A DNA stretch of 64,000 nucleotides from Endotrypanum monterogeii (GCA_000333855.2 CM007320.1:2895684-2959683), one strand, 5' to 3'. Positions 40,102 through 51,462 are shown, counted from the stretch's first letter. Numbers and translations are program-made. The notes: generated from the sequence alone by a model not told the origin.

Positions 40102-40767
40102 CTATCTCGACTGACCTCTGATCTGCTCCAACAATGGTACCTTACGTACCTGTAGACCTTTCATCGCAGCCTGTACCAACTGGCCCATGGTCGTCACCTC
40201 ACACGCGCCCTGATGGCAACAGTAGTACACACCACCGAGTGAGAGGCCACTACAAACCACCACATTCGCCATCATCATTGCTGCCTCCTCTTGCGTGGGA
40301 TCGACAACGATGGTACCATCGTGGCGCAGCGCGGCGCTGCACGCGGAGAAAGTGTCGTATATTTCCACCCCGCCAGCCGTGAGAGCAGTACACAGGGCAG
40401 TCGTGGCAGCATCCCACACAGCACCATCGTCATGGAGCACTTCAATAAGGACCTCCACCAGTAGTTGTGGAATGCGCTCGAGCAACACGACTTGCTCTGC
40501 TACTCCCTCCAGCGCAAGAGCCATGTCACCGTCCCTGGAGTTGTCAAGATTGGACGAGGTCGCTGAGGTACGGTGAACTTGACAGCTCACCCGGCCGCGT
40601 GTCCCACGGTATTCCTGAACCAGTTGCTGCGGAGGGCAAACACCACATAAAACGCGCGTCTGGCCAATCTCCACACAGGCGCTGCTGTGACAGTTGGCAA
40701 GAACATTCGTTACAACGTGAATTGCACGCACTGCCTCGAGCGACTCGCGACCGTCAGTTCGCTTCAT
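40102..40767 (-). CDS. Exosome RNase PH-domain subunit (RRP41B/MTR3-like)
   Basis: The 221-aa product begins with the RNase PH signature RTDGRESLEAVR (about 3-14) and CVEIGQTRVLCGVCPP (about 31-46), matching the exosome ring subunits of the RRP41/MTR3 type. It continues through a VLHDDGAVWDAATTALCTALTAGGV helix (about 111-135), typical of RNase PH folds, and IVVDPTQEEAA (about 155-165), equivalent to the V-x-DPTxxE motif of RRP41/45-like subunits. These ring subunits are catalytically inactive in eukaryotes and form the channel leading RNA to RRP44. Which of the trypanosome ring subunits (RRP41B, EAP-type) this is cannot be fixed by eye. A TTG-opened extension of five codons precedes the ATG at 40767 and is ignored. 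Confidence 0.85.
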   Translation of the reverse strand: MKRTDGRESLEAVRAIHVVTNVLANCHSSACVEIGQTRVLCGVCPPQQLVQEYRGTRGRVSCQVHRTSATSSNLDNSRDGDMALALEGVAEQVVLLERIPQLLVEVLIEVLHDDGAVWDAATTALCTALTAGGVEIYDTFSACSAALRHDGTIVVDPTQEEAAMMMANVVVCSGLSLGGVYYCCHQGACEVTTMGQLVQAAMKGLQVRKVPLLEQIRGQSR

Positions 40768-41244
40768 GGTTGTCACCCACAACGTTACCAGTTGGGAGTG
40801 TTGGGGGAAGATGGAGGGAAAAAAGAAACCTCGTTGCTAATTCATTATATTTTACAATAGTTATCATAAGGGGGTGTGTATGGGAGGATGTCGAGGAGTG
40901 GGCGCCGAAGGCCGAGAAAACGTGGGAAGACAAGAAGAACATAATGAAACCGCGCAGTTTGAAAATGAAGTGCGAGTGCAAGCAGAAAGCGACACGTGCG
41001 TCGACACGGCCGTGGAGGAGGACGTGGTAAAGAATACCCCCCTCTCTGGCGCATTTTCCCAGCTGTTTGCCCTGAATACATAACAGAGCACACGCGATGA
41101 AGATGTAAAGGAAATGCGATGCCGACAGCAACGCAGAAAAAACAGCCAAGGACAACTCAGCCATGAAGGCTTCTTCAACTCAAGCCGATAATCTATGCTT
41201 AGCAGATGCGACTGCGAGTGAGCACCACATGGCAGCCGCACGCA
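40768..41244. other. Spacer between exosome subunit and VPS8
   Basis: No gene seen; sequence of moderate complexity with an A-rich + strand, i.e. pyrimidine-rich on the coding strand. Confidence 0.55.
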
Positions 41245-44200
41245 TCAAGGCTCACCAAAGAGTTCCAGAATCTCCGTGTCGGTGAGACCGTCGACATCGA
41301 GTAGATTCTCCTGGACCGTTGTCGCTCCCATAGGCAGCCCCCCCCTTCCTTTACTGACTTTAGCGTCGCGGGGCGCTGACCACGATTCAGATTTTCCTGT
41401 GGTCAGCGTGCCTGTGTCGCTCAGCTGCGAGTGGGACGCCGACGCAGGCCACACAATAAACGATTTGAGCACCGCGTAAACATCCCCCGCGTGGTCTATC
41501 CTCGCCTTTGTCTGATGCACACGACGCTGCATGCGTCCAACGTCAAGAGTCGTTTCCACTGAACGGACGGGTGCTGTGACCGGGGGCTCGGGGCGGTCTC
41601 GATGCTCAACCGAAATGCCAGCAGATCCGCTAATGATAAATGCCCCCTTGGCGAAAACCCCGACGCCCCCATCCCGAGTGCCCCTCACTGGTTGACCAGA
41701 TAAGAACCGCTCCTGTTTGCAAACCCAGCATCCCTTTTGCGACCCCATAGCCTGCATAGCGCAGATTGTGTGGAAGGCATGCCCACATGCGTAAATTAAA
41801 ACGGCGGAAGGTGTCCCAACAGTGGCCGCGCCACTGTCACCTCCACCCACATGGAGCGAGGGGGTCAGCTGTCTCAAATAGCTACGACAAACTGCACAAC
41901 AGTCCGACTGTGGTGCCACGCCTATGCTCCGATTCCGATGGTGCTCTCGTCCTCGCAGCATTGTGTCACTGTCCATCATACGTTTACATAGCTGACTCGC
42001 CTTGAGGTCGAAGTTGAGAGATGCCACCATGTCCATCATGATAGGCTTCAGACTTCGGAAAGCTGCATTTCTGTGGTCGTGAAGCAACTTGGCCATCACG
42101 GCTGAGATGCCCACGTGGCACATCATTGGTTTCAGAATGCTGCTTGCGTACTGGGTGTAGGCCTCGACAAGCACGTGGGCACAGTGTCTTGGCTCACTGC
42201 TAAAGCCTTCCGTCAGGTTCGGCAAGCGTGGTGGCTGCTCGTTTGGGCGGCAGGTGCGCGCCTGCGTTGCAGCATCGGCGCCATTTTGAGATGACATGGC
42301 AAGGCGAGTTGCAAGCTCCAACTCATTGTTCGTCACTGTGCGATGGACCGGTGGACATGATCGAGCTACTCCGCCGTCAGTGGGGACGCCAGCTAGCATG
42401 TCGTCTTGGGTCATGAGCTCGTACAAAAGACGGCGCGGCACCATGAAAACATCGAGCAGTCGAAACCATTGATCAGCGCACTGAGCGGAACGGACGGGGG
42501 CACTGTGTTTGGCAGCGGCAGGCGTGCGCACGTTTGCACAAGCAGTCAGCGACCCACCATCCACAAAGCCTCCCTCATATTTGTTGCATAGTTCCTTTCC
42601 AATCTCAACAAAACGCCACAGCTCAGTTGCGGACCCCAATGCAGCGACGTCGAACACTGGTGGTGAACTGTTTTTTCCAGGTATCCCACCTTCCTCACAC
42701 GCATGGGTGTTCGCCGCTTTCCCGGATTCGCCCACGACTGTTGTGGTGTATGCAAGTTCAGGCCGGATACCTTGTTGATAACTGCTAGTCTCAGTTACCG
42801 TTTTTGCATCCGCGCCCAAACAAGCCAGCACCTCTTCACGAAAGGCGCCCAGTCGCTCGCGCACTGCGTCCAGCATTACCTCCATAGCCTCCTCCATCAT
42901 CATCATCTCTTCCAGCAAGTATACGGTTGCGTCAGCGATGCGGTGCTTACGCACCACACGTAATGCCAGCTGCGCGTCGTAGGTAACTCGATTACCTTTT
43001 TGGCGTATATAAGGGTACACACGCTCCGGCGCGTATGTGCAGAGGAGCCCAATGTACGTGTTCTGCAAGCAGATATCGTTCGTAACCGTCTGATTTTCCT
43101 GAGTCATCAGTTCATGGAGGTAGTCCAGAAAGGCAACGCTCGACCCGCGAAGAAGTCTCATTACTTCTCCATGGTTAGAGGGCAAGTAGTCAAACATGAA
43201 CTGCACAAGTGCAGTCGTGTCAATGCGGGCGAGCACCTCCACCGCATGCATCACTGCTCGCTGAAGTCCCTTTATGGCAGTATCGATCGAGGTTGTATTT
43301 TTGTCGGTACCGCCGATCATAGTCTGCGAGGATTCCTTACTGGGGTGTCGTCCAACGTGGTCGCCAAAGTCACTGGGTGTTACAGACGTGGCAGGCTCGC
43401 CTGACAGAGACAGAACTTCGCTGCTGCCTGCTGCGCCAGCTCTGACCCGAGCGTCGTCAAGAATGCTGCTCTCTGAGCGCTGACGTGCACCCAATTCTGG
43501 CTGGAGGGCGTTCATTGCTTGCGCCTTTCTGTTTTGTAAACGCTGCATCTCACTACGGATCATAGAAAAGACGTCGTACCGCAGTTGCGCATCCACACAG
43601 TTCTGCTTTGGATCGCTGTAACATGCGATCGCTTCTGCGTACCTCTGCTTCTCACACAAGACAGCGGCGAGGCACCGGGTCATGTGAAGCCGCTCGAAGT
43701 CCGACTGATAAGCTGCAACAACGCGTCTTGGAACCACGTCGGGGGCCAGGACACGGAGCAGGTGCTCCTGTAACTGTCGCCGCTCCTCCGCGGTCTCCGC
43801 GTGCTGAAACGTAAACAAGAGATCTTGGATTACCAGATCGATCCAGACATCGAGACGCACAGGGGGCCGGCTCGATGATACGCCCAGCACCTCCTCGGGG
43901 TCCGTCGAGAGAAAAAGATCAGTGAATATAGCCGCACCGGCGAGGAGCGTGTGAATAGTGATGTACGGCGGGTAGGGGCGCTGCGCCAGCTCAGTCGCCC
44001 TCAGCACTTTCAAGCTCGGCAAGCGAGCCAGTAGCTCATCCTCCACACGGAATATATCCAGCGGCCCTTGCTCACGAGGACCTAACGACAACCAATCACC
44101 CTCTGCTACGTCACCGGGTCGGTTACGCGATCCACCGGTCAAGATGAAATAGATACTCGACACGTACTGAGTGCGACAAAGTCCGTCAGCGCCACCCCAC

Positions 44201-47200
44201 GGACTGAACGGACCCTCGTCGGAAAGCGCGAAAAGGAGAAGACGGATGGCATGCTCTGGCTGCCGTCGCACAAAGCGAAGCAGATGGTAATCTTCGCCAC
44301 GAATGGGATTGCGGTTGTCATGTCGAGCCGGCTTTGAGGTTGCCTGGAGAAGATACTCCAGAAGTGCTTTCTTGACAAGGCGTTGCTCACTAGAGGGAAT
44401 ATCAGCCTCTGGAAGGAGGTGGCCCCCTTTCAAAGCACACTCCACCAAATCTATCGCCACGGAGGCGCTGCCCGCGGAGCTAAAAGGACTTGAACACTTC
44501 CCCACCGGGGGCGCACACATTTCTGGCTCGTTGCCGTACGCGCTTCGGGTGCTATTATCAGCCTTCTGTTCCTCATCCATTGCGTACGCTAAAGCATCCA
44601 CGTAGCGTTGCTGCCGCAACGACAAGATCGACACAGTCAGGCGCACTAAGCCGTGCTCTTCGGCGAGCCGCAGTAAGCTGGGGAGGCCCGTCTCGAGATG
44701 CATGAGGGATATCTCCGCGCGCTCCCTCCCGCTTTCACTTCTTGCCAAACCATTGTCCTGATTTTGATGAGGGTCATTCCCTCGCGCCTCGTCTCCACTG
44801 ATTGCTGATTTCTGCTGCAATCCCAATGACCTTTCCACCGCGCCCAACCGAGCACCATCCAGGTAAAGGTGAATAAACTGTGCGACCAGCGGTTCTGGCA
44901 TGTAGGTGACGATACCGTATCGCATGCAGTGCTCCAGCACACACAGCAGATGCAAAAGAAGTCCTCGTTGCTGAAGCGTGTAGATGAGGGGGCCGTAGAG
45001 CAAGTTCAATCCGTCGACGGCGCTGCAATACACCACAATGTGCTTGAGGAAATCAAAAAGCGACTGCGTCTCCCGACTAGGATTGCTGCTTCCGATCAGC
45101 TCTTTCGAGTGTTCGACACCGCTCTTTTCTGTGACTTGGTCTATCGGAAACGAAGACAAACGGCTCTTCACATAAGCAACAAGGATTCGTTCAATGAACT
45201 GATGCAGCTCACAGCGGCGCTGCGCGGCGTCGCTGCTGAGTCCAACCGTGGAAAGCGCCACCTCCTCTGCAAATCCCTTTGCAAGATCAAGTGCGTCGGC
45301 AACTTTTTGGCGCGCCATAAGCGCCGACAGTCGCTCCTTCCATGAACGCAGCCCGATGCTGTAGGCACGTCCTTTGCCCATGAGCAACGCCGTCGAGCGG
45401 TTCGACGTGGCGCTCCCGTTGTAGTTGAGGCCGCCAAGACGATTCGTGAGGCCAATATATTCGAAAGAGTTGAAGTGGTGCCGCTCCACTATGACGGCCA
45501 CAGAAGCGTCCATGAGCTGCGCATCTTGGTTTTCGTCGCACAGAAGGACGCTGCACCCGGCCAAGGGCACCATCTGCAAGACCGGCGCTGGCACCCGAAT
45601 CATGGCAAGTCGCACCAGCCCCACCATCATCGGATCCGCAACAGCCGAACTCTTGTGGACATGCGGCTCCGCTACGCGCAGATCCATAAGGAGAAGTTCC
45701 ACCTCCATGTTCCACGAGACGCACAGCAGCAGCTTCGGATTTGTCGTCTCCGTCTCGGATACAACAAAGCGAACCAGCTCGCTCCCACGCGTAGCCAAGG
45801 TCTGTCGACTGTGAAGTGCCAGGCAGCTGACAGAGCACTGATAACCGTCCTCCACAAGATACACAAGCACAGCGTCACTGCGTACCGCTGCGACGAAATG
45901 TTTACCAGGAACGGTGGTCCACCTCGTCGGCGACAAACCTGCTTCTGATGCCGCCGCCGGCGAGAGCGGCGGTGGAGCGCAAAGCCACGACACACCGCCG
46001 TCACCGTCTTTTCCTACACCCCTCCTGAGCAATAAACGCTCCTTCACAACTGAGAGGTGGGTCAGATAAAAGGCGCTGGGGCACGGCAGAGTATCTATGT
46101 CGCTAATCCGCACCGTCGGTGAAGAGGGGACGATGGAGATGACCCGCACCGTGTACTTTGTCAACATTTTCCAGAATTGATAAAGTGTCACGGCACCGCT
46201 GCTGTCCAGTGCGAGAGTGCGAGTCGGCCGACGATGCAAGTGTGCCACACGCAAAAGCGGGACACAGCTCTCGTCTGACACAATTCGAAGCGGAGAAAGC
46301 GTACGCAGGGACCAGAGAACAAAGGTACCGCTGGCGTGGCCTGCAGCCGCGGTTGACCTGTCGTCCGCTTCGTCTTCTCCATCACGCGAAGCACTAGCGA
46401 TGCACAGCGACAGAGAAACGACGGCGCCACGCGCCCTCTCCGTGCCTGTCTGCCCACCTCCACAGATACCCAGTACAGCCCAACAACGATCGAAAAGAAC
46501 GATGACACCGAGCGTGGTGCCCATAGCACAGCTAATCGATTGCAACCGAGTATGCTCCACCGATGACGCATTGCCTGAATGTACTGGAGCCGTGACACCC
46601 GAGTCAATCGACTCTGCAAGGACCACACAGGTGGGTGAACCTACCGTTTGCCTTAGGTCCGCCAATCTCTGGCGAAGTGTCATGTGCTCGTGAACGTGCA
46701 GCACCAAGTCGTCGCGTTGGGTTTCGCACAGTACCGTCGAGGTGGCAATCTGATTCGCCCGTTGCAAAACCATTTCAACTTCATCTGTTTCCTCATTTCT
46801 GCACCCGCTGATGTTGACAGCAGGCTTAGCATCCTCGGTGTCGGCGACAGGCATCCTTCCACTCACCAGATCACCACTGATGCTGGACTGCTGGCCATTC
46901 ACAACGTCAAAAAGAGTTTCGAGGATCATTTCCTCCTCTTTCTCCGCCTTGACCTTCGATCGTGTGGGTGCGGGGACGCTGCTCTTGTCCGGGAACGAAA
47001 TGGAACACTCCTCCGGTCTACCCAGTGGATGAGCTGATGAAACGGTGCATGAAGAAGAGGTGGCACAAACAAGTGGGGTAACAGTAGCCGCCGTTACCTG
47101 TGTACTCGCCTCCCTCGTACCCGATAGACGTTTCGCTTCGTCATTTCTCTCCTCGACGCCCTCTGCAACCCGCTCCCTTTGGGTGGCACTGCTGATAAAA

Positions 47201-47583
47201 GGTGCATTTCCGGCAGTGATGTTCACCAGCTCCTGAAGCAGCAGCGCTTCCTCGTCAGCTGCCAAAGCGTGGGAAGTGTCATCATTTGCGACAGGATAAG
47301 ATGTCAACGACGTGTTGGCCAGGCGTCTCTGATTGCTGTGGGTCGAGCCCAGAGGAGACCCCGCCGTCTTGGAGAATTCGTCATAGGGAGGCAATAACCG
47401 CAGTGCCTCCTCAATCAGTGCTCTCTCTTCTCGCTCACATGCATCTTTGTCCTCCACAATGCAATCGGCTTCGTTCAGAGCCGTGGAGGGGGGTATACGC
47501 GTACTGCCCGCCATGAAAGCGGGATGCGTTTCTTGAGAAAGACAGGGTACTCGCTGTACCCCTCCCTTCCCGGAGACGTCCAT
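41245..47583 (-). CDS. VPS8: VPS8, CORVET-specific membrane-tethering subunit
   Basis: The 2112-aa product has a long, low-complexity acidic N-terminus (about 1-300). A WD/beta-propeller part follows, with the VPS8 hallmark GHASGTFVLWSLRTLSPLR and then LDSSGAVTLYQFWKM (about 415-480), an alpha-solenoid with a clathrin-heavy-chain-type repeat (around YIGLLCTYAPERVYPYIRQK, about 1590), and a C-terminal RING-H2 finger CxVC...CGHAFHxxC...CWVC (about 1890-1965). VPS8 with VPS3 defines the CORVET complex, which tethers early endosomes via Rab5. Ser/Gly-rich insertions make it longer than yeast or human VPS8 (about 1270-1430 aa). The frame is open to TTG at 47826, but a pyrimidine tract and TTTGGCAG acceptor lie just before the ATG at 47583, so the upstream 81 codons are rejected as leader. 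Confidence 0.88.
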   Translation of the reverse strand: MDVSGKGGVQRVPCLSQETHPAFMAGSTRIPPSTALNEADCIVEDKDACEREERALIEEALRLLPPYDEFSKTAGSPLGSTHSNQRRLANTSLTSYPVANDDTSHALAADEEALLLQELVNITAGNAPFISSATQRERVAEGVEERNDEAKRLSGTREASTQVTAATVTPLVCATSSSCTVSSAHPLGRPEECSISFPDKSSVPAPTRSKVKAEKEEEMILETLFDVVNGQQSSISGDLVSGRMPVADTEDAKPAVNISGCRNEETDEVEMVLQRANQIATSTVLCETQRDDLVLHVHEHMTLRQRLADLRQTVGSPTCVVLAESIDSGVTAPVHSGNASSVEHTRLQSISCAMGTTLGVIVLFDRCWAVLGICGGGQTGTERARGAVVSLSLCIASASRDGEDEADDRSTAAAGHASGTFVLWSLRTLSPLRIVSDESCVPLLRVAHLHRRPTRTLALDSSGAVTLYQFWKMLTKYTVRVISIVPSSPTVRISDIDTLPCPSAFYLTHLSVVKERLLLRRGVGKDGDGGVSWLCAPPPLSPAAASEAGLSPTRWTTVPGKHFVAAVRSDAVLVYLVEDGYQCSVSCLALHSRQTLATRGSELVRFVVSETETTNPKLLLCVSWNMEVELLLMDLRVAEPHVHKSSAVADPMMVGLVRLAMIRVPAPVLQMVPLAGCSVLLCDENQDAQLMDASVAVIVERHHFNSFEYIGLTNRLGGLNYNGSATSNRSTALLMGKGRAYSIGLRSWKERLSALMARQKVADALDLAKGFAEEVALSTVGLSSDAAQRRCELHQFIERILVAYVKSRLSSFPIDQVTEKSGVEHSKELIGSSNPSRETQSLFDFLKHIVVYCSAVDGLNLLYGPLIYTLQQRGLLLHLLCVLEHCMRYGIVTYMPEPLVAQFIHLYLDGARLGAVERSLGLQQKSAISGDEARGNDPHQNQDNGLARSESGRERAEISLMHLETGLPSLLRLAEEHGLVRLTVSILSLRQQRYVDALAYAMDEEQKADNSTRSAYGNEPEMCAPPVGKCSSPFSSAGSASVAIDLVECALKGGHLLPEADIPSSEQRLVKKALLEYLLQATSKPARHDNRNPIRGEDYHLLRFVRRQPEHAIRLLLFALSDEGPFSPWGGADGLCRTQYVSSIYFILTGGSRNRPGDVAEGDWLSLGPREQGPLDIFRVEDELLARLPSLKVLRATELAQRPYPPYITIHTLLAGAAIFTDLFLSTDPEEVLGVSSSRPPVRLDVWIDLVIQDLLFTFQHAETAEERRQLQEHLLRVLAPDVVPRRVVAAYQSDFERLHMTRCLAAVLCEKQRYAEAIACYSDPKQNCVDAQLRYDVFSMIRSEMQRLQNRKAQAMNALQPELGARQRSESSILDDARVRAGAAGSSEVLSLSGEPATSVTPSDFGDHVGRHPSKESSQTMIGGTDKNTTSIDTAIKGLQRAVMHAVEVLARIDTTALVQFMFDYLPSNHGEVMRLLRGSSVAFLDYLHELMTQENQTVTNDICLQNTYIGLLCTYAPERVYPYIRQKGNRVTYDAQLALRVVRKHRIADATVYLLEEMMMMEEAMEVMLDAVRERLGAFREEVLACLGADAKTVTETSSYQQGIRPELAYTTTVVGESGKAANTHACEEGGIPGKNSSPPVFDVAALGSATELWRFVEIGKELCNKYEGGFVDGGSLTACANVRTPAAAKHSAPVRSAQCADQWFRLLDVFMVPRRLLYELMTQDDMLAGVPTDGGVARSCPPVHRTVTNNELELATRLAMSSQNGADAATQARTCRPNEQPPRLPNLTEGFSSEPRHCAHVLVEAYTQYASSILKPMMCHVGISAVMAKLLHDHRNAAFRSLKPIMMDMVASLNFDLKASQLCKRMMDSDTMLRGREHHRNRSIGVAPQSDCCAVCRSYLRQLTPSLHVGGGDSGAATVGTPSAVLIYACGHAFHTICAMQAMGSQKGCWVCKQERFLSGQPVRGTRDGGVGVFAKGAFIISGSAGISVEHRDRPEPPVTAPVRSVETTLDVGRMQRRVHQTKARIDHAGDVYAVLKSFIVWPASASHSQLSDTGTLTTGKSESWSAPRDAKVSKGRGGLPMGATTVQENLLDVDGLTDTEILELFGEP

Positions 47584-49273
47584 GTTGAGAGCACTTCTGC
47601 CAAATGGAGAAAGCAAGTAGGAGAGTTTGACATGAAAAGAAAAAAAAAAGCTAGTGATGCTGTAGAGAGAGCGATTATGCGCACCTTTGCGACGCTCAGG
47701 TAATGAGATATACTTACCCGTCGGATTACAAAAAATGCGAACGCGCGCTGGAGGCGATTTCTGCGCCATCAGCGTCTTGTATAAGTGAGCTACGATGCAA
47801 AATGTAGCCAAACGTCGGGAGCGCAACGTACAGAGTTGCTACTCCTAAGAAACAGAGTTTACCGAATACCGTTTGGACGTGTGCCTGTGGCTCATAGAGA
47901 AGGGGGTGGAGAGCGAAGGTTCAAGGTCCAAAAGTCCGATCATGGGAGTACGAGATGAGCTGTCCAGATGAGAACACCGGGTCATCAAACAAGTGGTCAT
48001 CAACTCGAGTGGATTCTCCTCCCCACCCCTCGTATGAGTGTGTGCGTTTTTAAATCCACATTATTCCCTTAGTGTGTGTTGCAGTGCGTCGACTGCGGGA
48101 GTTGAGGAGACATCTGACGCAATGGGCCTCGAAGGCCGGTACTTTCCTCCTTGGGACAAAACATCGCAAGGAAAAAAAAAACTAATAACTTATCTGAAGA
48201 GGTCGAGGTGTTCAGCAGGCAGCTGAAGCCCTCGAGTATCCTGAATAAGTGGATCTTCTTTTTTTGTTGTTTTGGTGTTCGTTGGTTTGACTCGAAAAAG
48301 ATAAAAATTGAAGGTTGGGTCGGTGATGCTACGCGTACATGGCAAGAAGGGAGAGGAATAAAGGAAGAGAAAAGACACACCACCGAACTTAGACTACCAC
48401 CAAGGAAACGCGCACACACATACACATACACATACACCAAACACGCACGCACACACCAAACATGGTTGCATGTACATATATACACATATATATATACATA
48501 TATATATATGTATATATGAGACCTAGGACAAATAAAAAAAACGAAGAACCCCCACAGTTATGAGAATCATAAACGTTGTGTGTGTGTGTGTGTGTGGAAG
48601 GGAGGGTGCAATACATCGATAAGCCGATACGTACAAGGCCATAAAAGGAAGTACGTTATGATGGGATGAAGCAGGAAAAATATAAAGATCCCGCACGAAC
48701 ACAAATGCGTATCACATGAGCGGTGTCGGTGTGCTTCACTACCTTGTCCACCTCTTAGAATTGTACATGGAGGAGAATAAAAGACAAACAAAGAAAAAAA
48801 AAATCACCGCTGCGGCGCTCCGAGAAACAAGTCACGAGTTGGTTAATCAAAGCGGCGGGGAAAGGGGGAATGGCTCACAGCGCGTCCGAGGAATACAGGA
48901 CTGTAACCATGAAGACTGGCACGGTTTCCAAGCGTCTACACGCCCATTAGCGACGTGACAGTAATTCCTATTCATCAGAATGGAAACGGAGGAGACTAGC
49001 CGTTGGGGTGTCATCGGGGAGAAAGGGAGGGGCGATGAAATGGCTGAGTATTGAGGAGTACAACAACTCACCCCAGCTGCCAGAGCGGAGCGATGGCAGG
49101 AGAGCCATTGATGTAGGTACCTGAAGCAGAGTGATGAGGGGATCTTTTGCACCAATTACATAACATTCCACGGGAGATACCTTGACTCAGCAGCAAAGCA
49201 CTGCCAATGAGCGGGCAGCACCCGACCACTTGAGCATGCCCTGATCCCTCCGATCAATGAACCCCATTTGCTT
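47584..49273. other. Intergenic region upstream of VPS8
   Basis: No gene is supported. The leader of VPS8 (47584-47770) contains its pyrimidine tract. Beyond that are CA and TA tracts (48410-48516), a TG array (48577-48595) and poly-A runs, i.e. poly-T on the coding strand. Short open frames are low-complexity. Confidence 0.6.
48410..48516. repeat. Mixed CA/TACA/TA low-complexity block
   Basis: About 100 bases of CA, CATACA, TACATA and TA units, the longest dinucleotide-type block of the - unit. It is in the 3' UTR/spacer between the coiled-coil gene and VPS8. Confidence 0.88.
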
Positions 49274-50344
49274 CTAGATGCCGGGTTCATCCAGATGCGT
49301 CATTCGGAAGTTCTGCTTCGTTAATATCTGACCCATCAAATCCTTGCGGTACTGCCTGCGGCGGTCGGCTTTCCGTAGCCGTTCCTCCTGAAGGATGAGG
49401 CGATGTGACTCGGACGCCTGCTCGTTTCGCCTGCGTGTCACCTCCATCGGCTCATCGTAGTTGTGCGTACGACGGAACTCCTTGTCGCGCTCGATGCAGT
49501 CCTTTAGGTCTTTACGGAACTGCTCCTTTACACGGAGCGCCGCCTCCTGCTCCTCCTTCGTAAGCCGACGATTGTGCTCCTCTATCGCCGCCATTTCCTC
49601 GTAGTGCTTTACAGCGGAGGCCTCTTTCATCTTTGTGGCTTCCCGGTGGAACTCCTCATTGTGCAGTTGGAGCAAACGTACAGCGTTCCTCCGCTGGCGC
49701 TCATCCATTTCCGCGCGGTGGCGGTTGTTTTCATTCACAAGGGCTTGCAACTGCCGGTCACTGGCGTCCCTCGCCTTCTGCGTCTTCTTCTTGGCAGCCA
49801 AATCGTTTCTGTAGGACTCCTTCAACCGCACCATGTACTTTCGTTCCTCTTCCAACTCTTTCGCGTGAAGCTCGGCCACCATGCGGTTCTGGTCATCATT
49901 GATTTTACGGAGCGCCTCTACCTGGCACGCATCATCCTGAGCCGCTTGCTTGAGAGTCGCCTCGCGGAGCGCCAGTTGCTCCTTGAAGTCTTTTTCGTAG
50001 AGGCGGTTGTACTCTTGCTTCTTCGCAGCCTCCTCCTCTTTTTCCATTTTATATGTATACTCCGCCGGTCGGCCTTTCCCAGACGAATAAATCGAGCGAG
50101 GACCGCCGCCAGGAAGGGGTCGACTTGCTGCTTTGAAACTGCCATCCCCCCTCCGGGTTGCCTGAAGCCATTCATCCCTCCTCTGGTTCTTTTCTTCCTT
50201 GCGCAAGGTGGCGACGCGCAGGTCATCCTCCTCCAGTTGCTTTCGCGTCGGCTCAAACTGGGATACACGGAGGTGGTTCAACTCCACAAGAAAGTGGCGG
50301 CGCCTCATTCCACCTGGGCCATCCTCGACAGGTGGGAGCGGCAT
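49274..50344 (-). CDS. Coiled-coil, Glu/Arg-rich protein, possibly flagellar
   Basis: The 356-aa product is nearly all charged alpha-helix (Glu, Arg, Lys, Gln), a continuous coiled-coil-prone rod from about 30 to 345 with no hydrophobic segment, in the style of trichohyalin-like and axonemal (CFAP-type) rod proteins. A repeated mini-pattern of R-(K/R)-D-L near the ends of segments (FRKDLKD, YRKDLMGQ, YRNDLA) is visible. The N-terminus PLPPVEDGPGGMRRRHFLVEL is non-helical. No catalytic motif. A cytoskeletal or axonemal location is an inference from composition. The ATG at 50344 is the first. Confidence 0.8.
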   Translation of the reverse strand: MPLPPVEDGPGGMRRRHFLVELNHLRVSQFEPTRKQLEEDDLRVATLRKEEKNQRRDEWLQATRRGDGSFKAASRPLPGGGPRSIYSSGKGRPAEYTYKMEKEEEAAKKQEYNRLYEKDFKEQLALREATLKQAAQDDACQVEALRKINDDQNRMVAELHAKELEEERKYMVRLKESYRNDLAAKKKTQKARDASDRQLQALVNENNRHRAEMDERQRRNAVRLLQLHNEEFHREATKMKEASAVKHYEEMAAIEEHNRRLTKEEQEAALRVKEQFRKDLKDCIERDKEFRRTHNYDEPMEVTRRRNEQASESHRLILQEERLRKADRRRQYRKDLMGQILTKQNFRMTHLDEPGI

Positions 50345-51462
50345 ATTTTCGGATTCGTATAAGAATAGATGCGACGTTCAACGAAGGATTTGACTCGGAT
50401 AAACAGGTATTTCTTGCGTAGAGACTCGTGGTGGCTTGTGTGAAAAGAGTTGGAAAAAAATATATAATAGTAAAAAAAAAACGAAGCACTTTCCCCAGAT
50501 AGTGTACCTTCCCGAAGAGGAACAGGGTTCAACCAACACGTGTGTGTATATATTCCCCAAACTGTACGTGTTGTGTAGTATGTAGGCGTGTGTTAGTGTT
50601 TCGTTTTACAGAGTGAATGGGGGCAGCAAAATTAAAAGGGAAAATGTTTTTTTTTTTTCAAGTCAGGGAAAGGTGAAGGGATGAAAATGTTTTGCTGGTG
50701 CAGATTCGTCGCCTTTACGGGCATCAAAAAAAAAGTAAGCGAGCTGACCCGCCTTCTCTGACGCAAGGCCTCTATACCTGTGGTTGCAAACGGTGCCTAC
50801 GACACTCCTAGGGATAATGGATGCCACGCCCTTCACTCCTGGCAGGGAATATAGCAGCCCGGGGAGGAGGTGGGCGCTTATGTGGTCGCGTAAGTCGTGC
50901 GAGGACTTTGTTTGTGCGTCGTGGTTATCAAGGGGGCCTCTTTGCGGTGCACCAGTGGAAGTTTCCAACACACTGAGCACGACCTCGAGAACAGGCTGCC
51001 TCTCATCCCTTTTTATTATTATTATTATTTATTTTTGAGGGAGAAAAAAAAAGGAGGGTATCATGAGAAGAAGAAGTCCATTTTCCGTGAGTTTGCTGTA
51101 ATGCAAGTGAACCTAAATACACCATAATTGTAGAGGGAAGCAAGGGGGGGGGGGGGCCGGCAAAGTTTTTCTTTGGAGGCAAGGAGGAGAGGACGATGTG
51201 TGTGTGTGGTGGGTGGGGGGGGGGGGGGGAGGCAGGAAGGGAAGGGAAGGGAAGGGAGGTCGGAAAAAGCACCGCCTAACGCCTTTTGTCAAAAAGAAAG
51301 AGGCGAGAAGAAGTACCTCTTCGAGAGGATCTCGTCCAGAAGAGTCGGCACATGTGAGCGAATCGTTAACTCCGGGGTATACCACTCGTAGAGACACTCG
51401 GCGTTTACGCCTAGCCTCATCGTGCTGTCATCGAGATTCTTTAGAAAAACAAGCACGTTAGT
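50345..51462. other. Intergenic region, G/C and T-rich
   Basis: No gene seen. On the + strand there are several G-runs (51145-51155, 51216-51228) and GAGG-type repeats near 51238-51257. It is presumably the 3' UTR of the ferrochelatase-like gene and the leader of the coiled-coil gene. Confidence 0.55.

Noticed and set aside
43000..43404. + strand frames inside VPS8 (for example 134 codons)
   Set aside because: They are antisense shadows of a long, motif-rich CDS.
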